64,000 nt of DNA from Cervus elaphus (Eukaryota; Chordata; Mammalia; Artiodactyla; Cervidae): assembly GCF_910594005.1 (NCBI RefSeq), contig NC_057832.1:102187152-102251151 (forward strand), written 5' to 3'. A program made the translations under genes and the position numbers. Shown here piece after piece: positions 45,182 through 55,605 of this stretch. The notes under the pieces were generated by a model, which did no database searches, was not told the origin of the DNA, and saw nothing but the letters and a program-made list of their open reading frames with translations. Every line of letters starts with the position of its first letter. Position 1 is the stretch's first letter.

Positions 45182-45803
45182 CCTCTGGGATATTAGTCTC
45201 CTAATGGGCTCAGATTTCACACAGATGAGGCCAAGCGGCAAATGCTATAGCAGAGAAGTGTTCCAAGGCCCCTTTTCCTTCTTCCCAGGAGATCTGGCCA
45301 ACTGACTGGAGTGTAACCAGGAATTATCAGCCCGGCACCAACCGAGGCTCAAGGGAGCATGTGTATATCACAGAATAACAGGGCCACCGCATGGCACCAC
45401 CAGCCATGAGAGTTTGACGAATACAGCACATAGTGGGTGATATCAGGTTCATTCAGACACCCGCTTCAGAGACGAAATCTCTTTAGTCAGTAGGAAGACT
45501 GGTCTAAAGTAGCAAAATGAGTGTCACTAACAGATTTTATAAAGATACGCTGGCAGAGGGAGGCAAGGATGAACACATGAAAAAGGGGGTCACAGGGGAG
45601 CTTTTGGCCAACTTCACGGAGCTCTGTCCTGAGGAGACAGTACAGAGGTGTTCTCCAAGGCCTGAAGGGTGAGGTGTTACTTCAGGCCTCACCACCGGCC
45701 CAGTGGAAGGTTCTAGACAGCATGGGACAGCAGAAATACAATGCTAGCCACAAAGGTGGGCCACATGTGCAATTAAAAAATTTCCAGCAGTGGTTAAAAA
45801 ATA
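45182..45803. other. Unclassified intronic sequence
   Basis: No recognised exon; possible L2 traces near 45590-45670. Confidence 0.4.
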
Positions 45804-46014
45804 AAAGTGTTAGTCGCTCAGTCATGTCTGACGCTTTGTGACCTTATGGACTGTGACCCCACCAGGCTCCTCTGTCCATGGGATTCTCCGGGCAAGAATA
45901 TTGGAATGGGTTGCCATTTCCTCCTCCAGGGGATCTTCCCAGCCCAGGGATCGAACCTGGGCCTCCTTCACTGCAGGCAGATTCTTGACCGTCTGAGCCA
46001 CCACCAGGGAAGCC
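45804..46014 (-). mobile_element. Bov-tA SINE
   Basis: A minus copy in which the head carries an extra CAC (GAGCCACCACCAGGGAAGCC). Confidence 0.93.
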
Positions 46015-46043
46015 TCCCAAAATAAGAAGGTAAAATTAATTTT

Positions 46044-46306
46044 TTCAGAAAATGTTTATTTTTATTTATTTCTCTGGCTGTGCCAGGTCTTAGTCATAGC
46101 ATGCAGGATCTTTACAGTTATCATGTGGGATCTTAGTTGTGGCATTGGTGGGGGGTGGGTCTGTTGTTTGTTTGGTTTTTTTTAGTTTTGGCATGTAGGG
46201 TCTTAGATGGAGCATGCAGGATCTAGTTCCTTGACCAGGGATCGAACCCAGTCCTCCTGGATTGGGAGCTCAGAGTCTTAACCACTAGACCACCAGGGAA
46301 ATGCGC
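46044..46306 (-). mobile_element. CHR-type SINE
   Basis: A minus copy with a GT-rich expansion in its tail. AAATTAATTTT flanks it at 46033-46043 and 46307-46317. Confidence 0.85.
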
Positions 46307-46699
46307 AAATTAATTTTAGTAATCTATTTTTTACTAACCCACTGTGCCCCAAAATAGTATCCCTTGAACATGTCTATAGTATAAACATTGTCAATTAGGT
46401 ATTTTACATGTATTTTTTCATACCATGTCTTTGAAATCTGATGTGTATTTCATACAAACAGCGGAACTCAGTCTGGACGAGCCACATTTCTGGTACACAC
46501 AGGCCTCCTCACCAGTCCTTCGCAGCCGCTCGGTCTCCAGCCTAGGATAATCTGCTTGGCCGCGCTTTCCACCAGCCCATCCACCGGGCAGCACTGCTAC
46601 CTCTCCACCCCTGGCACGGTGGGCAGCTACGTTGCCAGGCAGAACTGCTATTAAAACATCAGCAGGGTGGCCTCCACAAAGGTCAGCCATCCGGGGAGC
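46307..46699. other. Unclassified intronic sequence
   Basis: A 90-codon minus-strand frame at 46418-46690 has no recognisable content. Confidence 0.4.
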
Positions 46700-46875
46700 T
46701 CCTGGCAGCTGCTTGTTTGTTTATTGGAACATTATCTGGGCTGGGCTGTTTATTTACATCCATTGAAGAACCGAACAATAAATATCGTCTCCTGGTAGCA
46801 GGCAGATGCTTGCATTAGAGCATTCTGGCTGCCGTCTTGTTTGAAATAATCTCCCTAATGAGCAAACAGTGCTAT
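46700..46875. promoter_or_regulatory. Candidate conserved non-coding block
   Basis: Contains TTTGTTTATTGGAACATTAT, GGCTGTTTATTTACATCCAT and GAACAATAAATATCGTCTCC, that is two forkhead-like TGTTTATT/TGTTTAT cores and their reverse ATAAATA, followed by a CCCTAATGAGCAAACAG segment. No transposon is present. Confidence 0.33.
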
Positions 46876-48071
46876 TCATCCTTAAACATGCAGGCCACCC
46901 CAGGATTCCCCTTTCCTCTCTCCTCTCACATCCTCCCCAGACCTCCTGGTCAAGGTCTACACCTGCCAGACCTCCCGATCAGGCCCAGGAATAAGGCAGC
47001 AAGGCTCATGAGACAGGCAGGGACGTGAACTGAGGCTCGAGAGGCAGCACGGGAACAGACTAAATCTAGAAACCAGTGTCTCGGGACCCTCTGAATTCTC
47101 CACCTGGACCCTCGTGCCTCCAATACAGAGGCATATGAACCCCAGTCTCTGCTTCTCCCCTCAAGAGCCACGAGACACGACTGCGGCTCTCTTAGGAGTC
47201 CTGGCCTCAACCTGCCTCCCACGGAGGCAGAAATAGAATAGCCGTGAGCACCCTCGGTGGGAAAGGAGTGGCCAGGATCTGCTTCTCTGGCATATACGGG
47301 GTTGCGGCGTCTCCCAGGAGGGAAAAATACTGAAACTTTTGGATCTTACTTATGCGGTTTATTTTGTTGGTCCCTAGAGGCTGAAAGCACTGCAAGCCCG
47401 GTCACTGTTACTCAGCATCTTGCCACACAGACTGGAGAGCCGGTGAAAGGAGGGCCCAGAACATGGTAGAGTGCCCGCAGCAGGTGCGTGGTCCTTGATT
47501 GAATGATCCTTGATCCTTGGTTGAATGAATGAATGAATGGAGAAGCTCACTCTGAGCCCGAGCTGCCACACTGGGGATGTTTAGATGTGCAGACACACTC
47601 ACAGGCACAGACACACACACACCATCTCCATCCCCGAAGGTGAGGCTAGGTCTCCACTCAATCACGGCCTCTAGAACTTTCCATGTATAATTCTACGACG
47701 AAGTGATGGACGAGGAGGACCTGGAACAGCCCGGTATGCCAGCAAGAAAAGAGACACAAGTATGAGGCGTGTATCTCTTGGAAACTTGCTGGTAGTAGGA
47801 TTACCTCTCCTTAGGGCAAGGGGCCTCTTTACAGTCTCTGCATCCCTGAGGAAGAGCTGCCTGATTCTCAGGGTAGTGGCTGGGATGACCTCGAAGCTCC
47901 CATCAGACTCCCAGGGGCTGCAAGTCTGTCCCTTGCCAAGGGCAGATCCCTTGGCCCCAAGTACTCACTGTTAATTCCTATAACCCTCAACCAAGGACAT
48001 CTGCAACAAAACTTCACTCATACTCACTTGAATTGTCCCCAGTGATTTCAATTTTTTTTCAGTGGCATGCC
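46876..48071. other. Unclassified intronic sequence
   Basis: GC-richer, with a (TGAA)n tract at 47522-47540 and short AC tracts near 47615. No gene recognised. Confidence 0.4.
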
Positions 48072-48250
48072 CATTAAAAAAAATTTTTTTTTTAATTTAT
48101 ATTGGAGAATAGTTGATTTACAAGGCTGCGTTAGTTGCAGGAGCACAGAAAGTGATTCAATTACACATATACACATACCCATTCTTTTTCAGATTCTTTT
48201 CCCAGAGAGGTTATTACAGGATATTGATGGAGTTCCCTGTGCTTTCAAGT
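48072..48250 (-). mobile_element. Artiodactyl L1 3' end
   Basis: The T-run at 48080-48091 is the reversed poly(A); then TTTATATTGGAGAATAGTTG, GATTTACAAGGCTGCGTTAG and TTCTTTTTCAGATTCTTTTC follow the minus-strand L1 3' UTR order. Confidence 0.75.
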
Positions 48251-48299
48251 TAAAAATCAGAGCCTCTCCCTTTCCTCCGGTTCTTCCAATCTCCTTCCC

Positions 48300-48515
48300 C
48301 TGCTCTACTTTCTCTTCTTATCCACAGCACTTGTTACCATCTCACATACTACATAATTTATTCCTTTATGATGATGATTATTTATCTCCATGTAAACACC
48401 ACAGAGCAGAAATCTTTATCTCTTGTGCTCACTGGTGTCTGCCAAAGCCCTGAACCATGCCCCATAGTAGGGGGGCCAATAAAAATCTGTTGAATAAATA
48501 AGTGAATGGAAACAT
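48300..48515 (+). repeat. L2 LINE remnant
   Basis: ACTTGTTACCATCTCACATAC, CACCACAGAGCAGAAATC and CCCATAGTAGGGGGGCCAAT with GTTGAATAAATAAGTGAATG give the L2 3' end. Confidence 0.7.
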
Positions 48516-48784
48516 TCAAACTACTCATCAACATCTTCATTTGTCCCCAGGATGCAGATTTCTTTCTTATCTTACAACAAGGGAACTGAACAGTTGGGGA
48601 TGTGTGCGCTGGAAGGTTCAGCAGCAGGGGAGCAGCTGGAATCGTCCAACCCAGACCCAAGGGGCCGGCGGTGCCCATTCCTCCAGCAGAGTGGACCGTG
48701 CCACACGCCACAGGCTCGCCTCCCTGCCTTGAATCCCAGGGCTTGGAATGCGAGCAGGGCCCCTGCTTCTGTATTCACCCTGCT
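48516..48784. other. Unclassified intronic sequence
   Basis: Several overlapping frames on both strands (48382-48916), none recognised. Confidence 0.35.
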
Positions 48785-48930
48785 TAAGCCACCCCAGAAT
48801 AGCACAGTGAGGGTGCTTTGTTTTGATTTCCTGATTCCAGCCAGGAGAAAGAGCTTGCAAAGGAAACTGCAAGAGGGTAAACAGTAATTAATTAGACAGG
48901 CTCTGCGCGCGCTCATGAAACCTGCACCGT
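48785..48930. promoter_or_regulatory. Candidate conserved non-coding block
   Basis: Contains GTTTTGATTTCCTGATTCC, AAACAGTAATTAATTAGACA and CTCTGCGCGCGCTCATGAAA. A CpG cluster next to TAATTAATTA is unusual for decaying intron. Confidence 0.33.
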
Positions 48931-49574
48931 GTTACCAAACACTGTTGGGACAACAGGTCCCTGTGGGTCTCCCATTAAACACATACAAAACCGAATGATG
49001 CTGTCCAGGTAGCCATTAGGACTTCTTGCCCTGTATGGTCCACATCAGGGAAATCAGGGACAATGGCTTCCATCCCACTCCCCACCTGCTTGGCTGGTGA
49101 TATAAAGAACAGGATACAACTCCAGGAGAAAAAGATGCTGATGAAATCAAAATGAAAGACAGTATGGTTGATATGAAGGAAGAACCAGAAAAAAGTTCAA
49201 ACCCGTATGTTTCTAATGCAAAATATTTAAAATCGACTTCTCTTGCAGCATCTTCCCAATCTTATTGGAGAGAATTGCACACACAAGTTACTGGGTTGGA
49301 AACTTGGTGGGTCAGCCAGATTGTGACCTTAGAGTAGGCTGTACCCCCAAATCCTGAATGGCTTTTAGCTGTGTGCCTCTAGCCACAAAGGAGCATGGAC
49401 AGACTACTCCCACTCCTGGAAAAACAAGTACCCACGAAGAGACTGTTGATATATGCCTGCCACTCACTGCCATGTGCTTTACACAATCTGCTCGTTCCGT
49501 ATTTCAGAAGACCAGAATCCCCTGGCTCCTGAGATGCTGTGTGTAGGCAGAGAGTGAGAGGGTAAGCCCACGGG
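48931..49574. other. Unclassified intronic sequence
   Basis: No recognised repeat or exon. Confidence 0.4.
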
Positions 49575-49765
49575 CAGACGGTGTGAATCCCAGCTCTGTG
49601 CTTGGGAACTGTGTGGCCTTAGACAACCTACCAAACTTTCTTGAGTTTGCTTTTCTCAGGGGGAAAAAAAAACCCAGAAATAATCATAACAATACTTGGT
49701 GGTTACTGTGGGAGTCTGATCATGTCTCAAGCATGCAAAATACTTATCTGAGTGAGGGGGGTGAT
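49575..49765 (+). repeat. MIR remnant
   Basis: GTGTGAATCCCAGCTCTGTG and GGGAACTGTGTGGCCTTAGA are the MIR 5' part and core. Confidence 0.65.
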
Positions 49766-51026
49766 GGTTATGTTTCAATAAATGTTCAGTAAGTTTCAGT
49801 GATCTCATTGATTGCTAGGAAGCCAGTTTTAATGAATCGATCCCTGTGATCCCCACTCATCCCCAAAGGGAGCAGCAACCTTATGTGCTATAGAAAGAGA
49901 GGTTAGAGGATGTGGCCCACAGAGTGGACTTTCAAATTCCAACAAGGTCACCTAAAGAAAGAGAGAAGAGGCCCCAGGGCTCAGCTGTAGACCATCTGAG
50001 CTGACTAGAAAATGGGCATCGCCAGAGGAAACTAGGCCTGGAAGAGTCTGTGCCCATGATGGAGGGCTCAGACGGGCATCTCACCAATGTGGTCCAGAGA
50101 CCATCACACCATGCCTCCAGACAGAGGAACTGTCCAGAAACCCTGATGAGCCCGGTTCCACTCAGGCATGATTCAGAAAACCAGCAACTCTATGGAGAAA
50201 GACGAAAGCAGCTTCATGCATACGGTTTGGGCAAGCCCCAGAAAGGGAAGTGGGGTACCACAGCCCAGCTCATGGAAGGGAGGAGCATCTTTGGGGACCC
50301 ATCAAGGGTGGGATGTGGACTCAGGGCTGGCAGGATGCTAAGGAGAAGCAAGGCCTATTTCCTAAAGCTGAGGCAGTGGCTCTATGTGGAACTGGGGACA
50401 GTCTTGAAACCAGAACCAGGACGCTGGATTCCTTGTGCCTACTGCCGGACTGCCTCTTCCATGACTCTGGCAAACCGCTCTCTACCCTGCCACCCCTGGC
50501 CCTATATCCTCTGGGCTCAGAGCGCCCTCCTGCCAAATGAGGGGGAGGCTATGTCCTCTCTTCTGTGCCCCCCACAACTGCTGCAGTCACCAATGGTTAA
50601 TGAGCAGAGGTGTTTCCTGACTGCAAGGGGCTGAGGTGCAGTCAGCGTTTCCTCCTGTTGGAAACTAAGCCTCCTCCAGCGTGGGACCCAGCAGCTGTTC
50701 AAGGCAGCTGCAGTGGAAGCAGGACAAACCAGAAGTGGAGAGAAGGCTGGGGACGGATGGACTCTCACATGAGTTGTTACCGAAGTTCCGTGAGTCCCAG
50801 CTGGTTGGGTCTTAGCTCAGAGGATAGAGCTTCTAGCAAGCAGCTTGGCCCAGAGGAAAGACTTAGGACTTGTGTTGACTGAACGAGGAAAGTGGGCTTT
50901 GTCTAGGTTTTCTCCTGAGCTCAAAAGCAGCTGCAACCCCAATCACACCCCCCACACACACACCCTCACGTCTCAGATTTTACCATCACTGCACGCCCCA
51001 TTGCTCCAGTCCCTAAGGCCCACCCA
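49766..51026. other. Unclassified intronic sequence
   Basis: A 194-codon plus-strand frame (50050-50634) and antisense partners have no recognisable domain; composition is moderately GC-rich, which makes long frames more likely by chance. Confidence 0.4.
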
Positions 51027-51450
51027 GGATTCCCTTGTGGCTCAGACAGTAAAGAATCTGCCTGCAGTGTGGGAAGTGAGTGAAGTCGCTCAATTCTGTC
51101 CGACTCTTTGCGACCCCATGGACTGTAACCTACCAGGCTCCCCCATCCATGGGATTTTCCAGGCAAGAATACTGGAGTGGGTTGCCATTTCCTTCTCCAG
51201 GGGATCTCCCCGACCCAGGGGTTGAACCCAGGTCTCTCACATTGTAGTCAGACACTTTACCGTCTGAGCCACCAGGGAAGTCAAAACCCAGGTTCAATTC
51301 TTGGGTCGGGAAGGTCCCTTGGAGAAGGGAAGGGCTACCCACTCCAGTATTCTTGCCTGGAGAATCCCATGGACAGAGGAGCCTGATGGGCTACAGTCCA
51401 TGGGGATCACAAAGAGTCGGACACAACCGAGCGACTAACACTTTCACTTC
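51027..51450 (+). mobile_element. Bov-tA SINE interrupted by a second Bov-tA
   Basis: The outer plus copy starts GGATTCCCTTGTGGCTCAG, is interrupted near 51073 inside its head, and resumes near 51283 with AAACCCAGGTTCAATTCTTGG to finish at CTAACACTTTCACTTC. Confidence 0.9.
51074..51282 (-). mobile_element. Bov-tA SINE nested in another Bov-tA
   Basis: A complete minus-strand copy (GAAGTCGCTCAATTCTGTCC to GCCACCAGGGAAGTC) lying in the head of the outer plus copy. The two form a near-complete inverted repeat. Confidence 0.92.
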
Positions 51451-52109
51451 TGCTTTCTTCTCATCTAGGGGTCAAGACTTGGGTCTTCTAGCAACTTTCC
51501 CTCCTAGTTACTTTCTCTCCTGAACCCAACTGTTTCCATCTTCAGATGGTCCTTTGCATATTGTCATCTTTGCCCTAGAGCAGAACCAAACTCTGCCCCT
51601 CAGGCCTCCTCCCAGCTCTCCCCCACTTCAGGAACACCTCCCCATCTTCCTCCTCATCACCTAGCAACCACAATCCATGACCACCACAACACTTGTAGGT
51701 GCAGCGTCCTCACTCCTCCACACAGCCCTGCATTTCTTGCCAGGCCTATACTTTCCTGTATCCTCGAAGAGTCAAACTGGTCCTTCCTCAAGTCCTGTTC
51801 ACAGTCCTATTCACACCACGTCCCTCTGTTTCCTCTCTGCGTCCTCTCAACCAACCCACGCACATCCCTCCCTCTGAATCCGGTCCAGGACACTCCTCCA
51901 AAGGCTTTCGCCATAACACCTGCCCCACTGTGAATGCCCCCCTGTTTCATATCGCCCTCGGCCACAACTGCCCAGCCGCTAAAAGTTGTCCTGTGCTTTG
52001 GCTCATGTGGACGCCCGTCCTTTGCTCCCATGCTTTCAGAGTGTTCGTTTCAGCCATGAGAATGTCAGCCCCTTGAGGGCAGGTCTATAGCATTGAGCTT
52101 AAGCACAGG
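51451..52109. other. Unclassified C/T-rich intron with an L2 trace
   Basis: Pyrimidine-rich. An L2-like segment at 52020-52100 (AATGTCAGCCCCTTGAGGGC). No gene recognised. Confidence 0.4.
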
Positions 52110-52215
52110 GCTGTGTAGACAGCCACGCTGGAGTCCTGATTCTGCCCATCATTAGCCCTTGTGGCTTCAGGGAGAATTTTAAAGATCTGCTTAACATCCT
52201 TCACTGAAATATGGA
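52110..52215 (+). repeat. MIR remnant
   Basis: GAGTCCTGATTCTGCCCATC, CATTAGCCCTTGTGGCTTCA and CTTCACTGAAATATGGAG resemble the MIR core. Confidence 0.5.
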
Positions 52216-52304
52216 GCTCAGAATTCTGAGCCCAGAGGTGCGGTCAGGATTTCATCAGGTGAATTATGAGTTGCTCTTACTAAAGTGGCTGGTATATTGG
52301 AAGC

Positions 52305-52519
52305 AGGGCCTCCCTCGTGGCTCAGGGGCATAAAGAATTTGCTGCCAATGCAGAAGACTTGGGTTTGATCCCTGGGTCAGGAAGATGCCCTGGAGAAGGA
52401 AATGGCAACCCACTCCAGTATTCTTGCCTGGAGAATTCCATGGACAGAGGAGCCTGGTGGGGTACAGTCCATGGGGTCACAAAAGAGTCAGACATGACTT
52501 AGCGACTAAAACAACAACA
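52305..52519 (+). mobile_element. Bov-tA SINE
   Basis: A plus copy with an AACAACAAC tail; TTGGAAG lies at both ends (52297-52303, 52522-52528). Confidence 0.92.
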
Positions 52520-52528
52520 TGTTGGAAG

Positions 52529-53274
52529 TAAAATAGTGCACGTGACTGCTAGTTGTGGATAGTTAGTACTCATTGGTATTTAGTGAGTTAGTCTGAGATG
52601 GAGATGAGATGGTGACCACGCAGGCACACAGCCTCTGGTCCCCAGCAGCTCTGTGAACACCAGAGCTGTTTAATAGATGTTTAGTCAATTAACAAATGAA
52701 TGCACAAATTCCAATCACAATGGGAAAAAGATCAAAAGGATCCTGGGATCCTCAGAGACTCTCTCCCAAGTTTACGTCCTTTTGATGCTCCATCTCCAGA
52801 GGCCCACCAGTCCTCTTTGTAAGACCAAGGGCGGCAGCAGCAGCCAGCCCTGTATGGTTCCCACCCGCCAGACCCTGCACTGAGCTGCCTGTGGGAAGCC
52901 CCATGAACTGGTGGCTCAGCCCCTAGGCACTCCTCAGCAATTTTCCTGGCAAACAAATAAGGCAGGGAGCATCAGACAAGTGCATGTCACCTTGACATCT
53001 GCTCTCTCTGGTGAGCTCAGCTCTGGGTTCTCCCCCTGCAGCCTCATCAGACTTCTGGGGATCAGCCGTTTCCCACCCTAGGACAGCTGTGTGTGTTTCT
53101 GTGGGCCTGAGAACAACGTATGTTTACTTAGTGCTAAGGGCCAAGGCGTCAGCTACACACAACTTCCCAAGAAGGATTGGCAGCGTCTCCATCAACTGCT
53201 TACCAGACGTTCCGCATGCCACCTCCCCCTTGGGAAGCATGTTGGTCAGTAGCCACTACCCAACTCCTGGCTGA
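52529..53274. other. Unclassified intronic sequence
   Basis: No recognised repeat or exon. Confidence 0.4.
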
Positions 53275-53903
53275 ATGTCAGTGGACTTGGAAAGCCCTGA
53301 AACAGGCAGAGATTCACATTTTGTGCACTTGAGATTTGTACCAGGATTTAAAGCCCCAGATCCTGAGCCACCTAAGATATTTTGTGGTCAAATGAGGGTT
53401 AGAAGTGTGTTTACTCAAGGCTCAGGTCAGTATCACTCTCTCCAAGAATTCTCCCCACCACCTCCGAGGATAGATTCAATCCCTCCTCGCCCCACCCAGC
53501 TTGTGCTCCTCCTGGCTTGCTGGGACCATGGCCCTTGGGACACCTCACAACATGGGGTCATTATGTGCACCCATCTTTCCACCTGCCCACCTGCTCCCCA
53601 AGCACAGGACTATGTCATGTTCATCTTCCCTAAAGTCACAAAGCCCGTGAGTGGAGCCCTAAACTGGAGTTTAAGTTTTCTGGCTCCAAATCCATTCTCA
53701 GTGACAACTGACAGAAAAGTAGGTATTGTTGGGTGCCCTAGCGGCAATGTTCATTACTATCTAGTAAAAACTTCCCGAATCTTCTTTGAAGAAGGGACTT
53801 CAATCCACTCAGCACTGCCTCACAGATCACCAAGGATTATTCAATTCTTCCTCTCTCTATCTCCACACATCTCCCCCGGCAGCCACTGCCTGCATTTTAC
53901 ATT

Positions 53904-53938
<35 letters not shown>

Positions 53939-54018
53939 CAGCAGCTCTTCTGAGCAAGAAACTTGCTCAAGAGGAACTCACTTGGAACTCTTTCAAAAGA
54001 GAACCCCAGAATCCATGA
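53275..54018 (+). other. Long open frame of unknown status (247 codons)
   Basis: An uninterrupted ATG-initiated frame, the longest in the window outside transposons. An in-frame TGA lies directly before the ATG and no splice context is evident. The predicted protein is proline- and serine-rich, with no signal peptide, membrane span or domain that I recognise, and its end is a His-Thr run read from an AC microsatellite. It is antisense to the plexin gene. I consider it a probable chance frame. Confidence 0.15.
53906..53935. repeat. (AC)n microsatellite
   Basis: About 14 AC units. Confidence 0.95.
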
Positions 54019-54226
54019 GGCCTGGGTGAGGCATGTGAATGGTTTGCAGTCAGAAAATCTGTTCCCAAAGATAAGGGGAAGGGCATTCCTCGGGCTCAGA
54101 ATTCTGGGGTGGAGAAGGGCGTCCCTGTGTGGGTGTGACATCAGCAGATGGGCTGGAATGCACACATGCGGAGAGTCAAGGGGCCCCAGGGCCAGGAGAG
54201 AGCTCAGCTGTCATACCACAAAGGGT

Positions 54227-54312
54227 CTTTTTTTTTTTTTTTCCATTTATTTTTATTAGTTGGAGGCTAATCACTTTACAATATTGTAATGGTTTTTGCC
54301 ATACATTGACAT
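54227..54312 (-). mobile_element. Artiodactyl L1 3' end (short)
   Basis: T14, then CCATTTATTTTTATTAGTTG, GAGGCTAATCACTTTACAAT and ATTGTAATGGTTTTTGCCAT is the reversed 3' end of the ruminant L1, strongly 5'-truncated. Confidence 0.85.
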
Positions 54313-54489
54313 TTTGACCACCCTCCATCCCAGGAAAACCACGGAGATTCTGCTTGACCCTGCCCCCCACCCTCAGCAGGGGGGCCTAAACACACTGTCC
54401 TCTAATCCGACGGGTGAACTTTGACCCCAGTGAGGGAGAGCCTGGAAAAGGCAGGAGGTTTCAGAGCTAAAGGGCCTCGAAGGAAAAAA

Positions 54490-54720
54490 AGAAACAACCA
54501 GCGCCTGTATGGAATACTCCTTCTGCCAGCAGCATGTGGAGTTAATTGCAGAGAAATGCATTTTAAAAATAAGATATTGGAAAACCATCCTCTCCGTCAC
54601 CGGCCACAGTTATTACAATTATTTATACAGCATCACCACGGCGCCTGTGTTTCACAGCAATTAAACTATTGATCTTGCAGCTCTGAGGCGCTGAGCAAAA
54701 TCCACTGCCACCATTGCTGC
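54490..54720. promoter_or_regulatory. Candidate conserved non-coding block
   Basis: Contains GTGGAGTTAATTGCAGAGAA, ATGCATTTTAAAAATAAGAT, CAGTTATTACAATTATTTAT and CACAGCAATTAAACTATTGA. It is dense in TAATT and ATTA cores, keeps CpGs (GTCACCGGCC, CACGGCGCC) and lies between two repeat clusters. Confidence 0.35.
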
Positions 54721-54833
54721 CCCTGTGGGAGTTGTCTGTCCCCACGCTCAGATGTGGAAACTGAGACGGAGGAGGAAGTAGCCAAGAGCGGAAGAGTTAG
54801 TAGTTGGAAAATTAATATTAAGAATCAATACAT

Positions 54834-55038
54834 CGGGGACTTCCCTGATGGCTCGGACTGTAAAGAATCTGCCTGCAATGCAGGAGATCTGGGTTCGATC
54901 CCTGGGTTGGGAAGATCCCCTGGAGAAGGGAACGGCTACCCACTCCAGTATTCTTGCCTAGAGAATTCCATGGACAGAGGAGCCTGGTGGGCTATCATCC
55001 ATGAGATCACAAAGAGTCAGACTCAACTGAGCGACTAG

Positions 55039-55077
<39 letters not shown>

Positions 55078-55269
55078 GTGGTCCAGAGGTTAAGAATCCA
55101 CCTTGCAACGGAAGCGATGCAGGTTCAATTCCTGGTCAGAGAACTAACACCCCACATGCTACAGGGCAACTGAGCCCCTCACCACAAATAGAGTCCATGC
55201 ACCACAACAAAAGGTCCCATGTGCCACAACTAAGACCCAATGCAGCCAAATAAATAAATATTTAAAAAG
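54834..55269 (+). mobile_element. Chimeric Bov-tA / (AC)n / CHR SINE sharing one target duplication
   Basis: The left 206 bases are a complete Bov-tA, followed by an AC tract and then the body of a CHR-2-like SINE that lacks its own first 10 or so bases and ends in GCAGCCAAATAAATAAAT. The pair AGAATCAATACAT (54821-54833) and AGAATCAATATAT (55270-55282) flanks the whole assembly. Confidence 0.85.
55040..55075. repeat. (AC)n microsatellite
   Basis: About 18 AC units, grown from the Bov-tA tail. Confidence 0.95.
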
Positions 55270-55454
55270 AGAATCAATATATTGACATTATAAGCTAATA
55301 TTATCTTAACATAGCAATAGTAATATGGTCCTGTCTCCATTTGGCCGGCATTTAGTTCGTCATGATGTTATTTTCCAGGCTTGCCCAAGAAGTTACATAG
55401 TGCAGTTGAGTGATGGAGTGCATGGGTCCCAGAGGCTACAACCATGAACTCCAA

Positions 55455-55605
55455 ACCCAGCCCCACCATGAACTAGATACAACACCTCTTGGGAAATGAG
55501 TCAACCTCTCCTAGTGTCCTCATTCATAAAATATCAATAATAACAACACCCAATGCATTCAACTGATGTGAAGAATTCGTGAGTTAGTAAAGGAAAGGCA
55601 CTTAG
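55455..55605 (+). repeat. MIR remnant
   Basis: CTAGATACAACACCTCTTGG, GAGTCAACCTCTCCTAGTGT, CCTCATTCATAAAATATCAA and GTGAAGAATTCGTGAGTTAG keep MIR order. Confidence 0.7.

Noticed and set aside
50050..50634. A 194-codon plus-strand gene
   Set aside because: No recognisable domain, antisense overlapping frames of similar length, and ordinary GC-rich intron composition.
53944..54018. Histidine-threonine repeat as a protein feature
   Set aside because: The His-Thr run just before this point is the translation of the AC microsatellite at 53906-53935.
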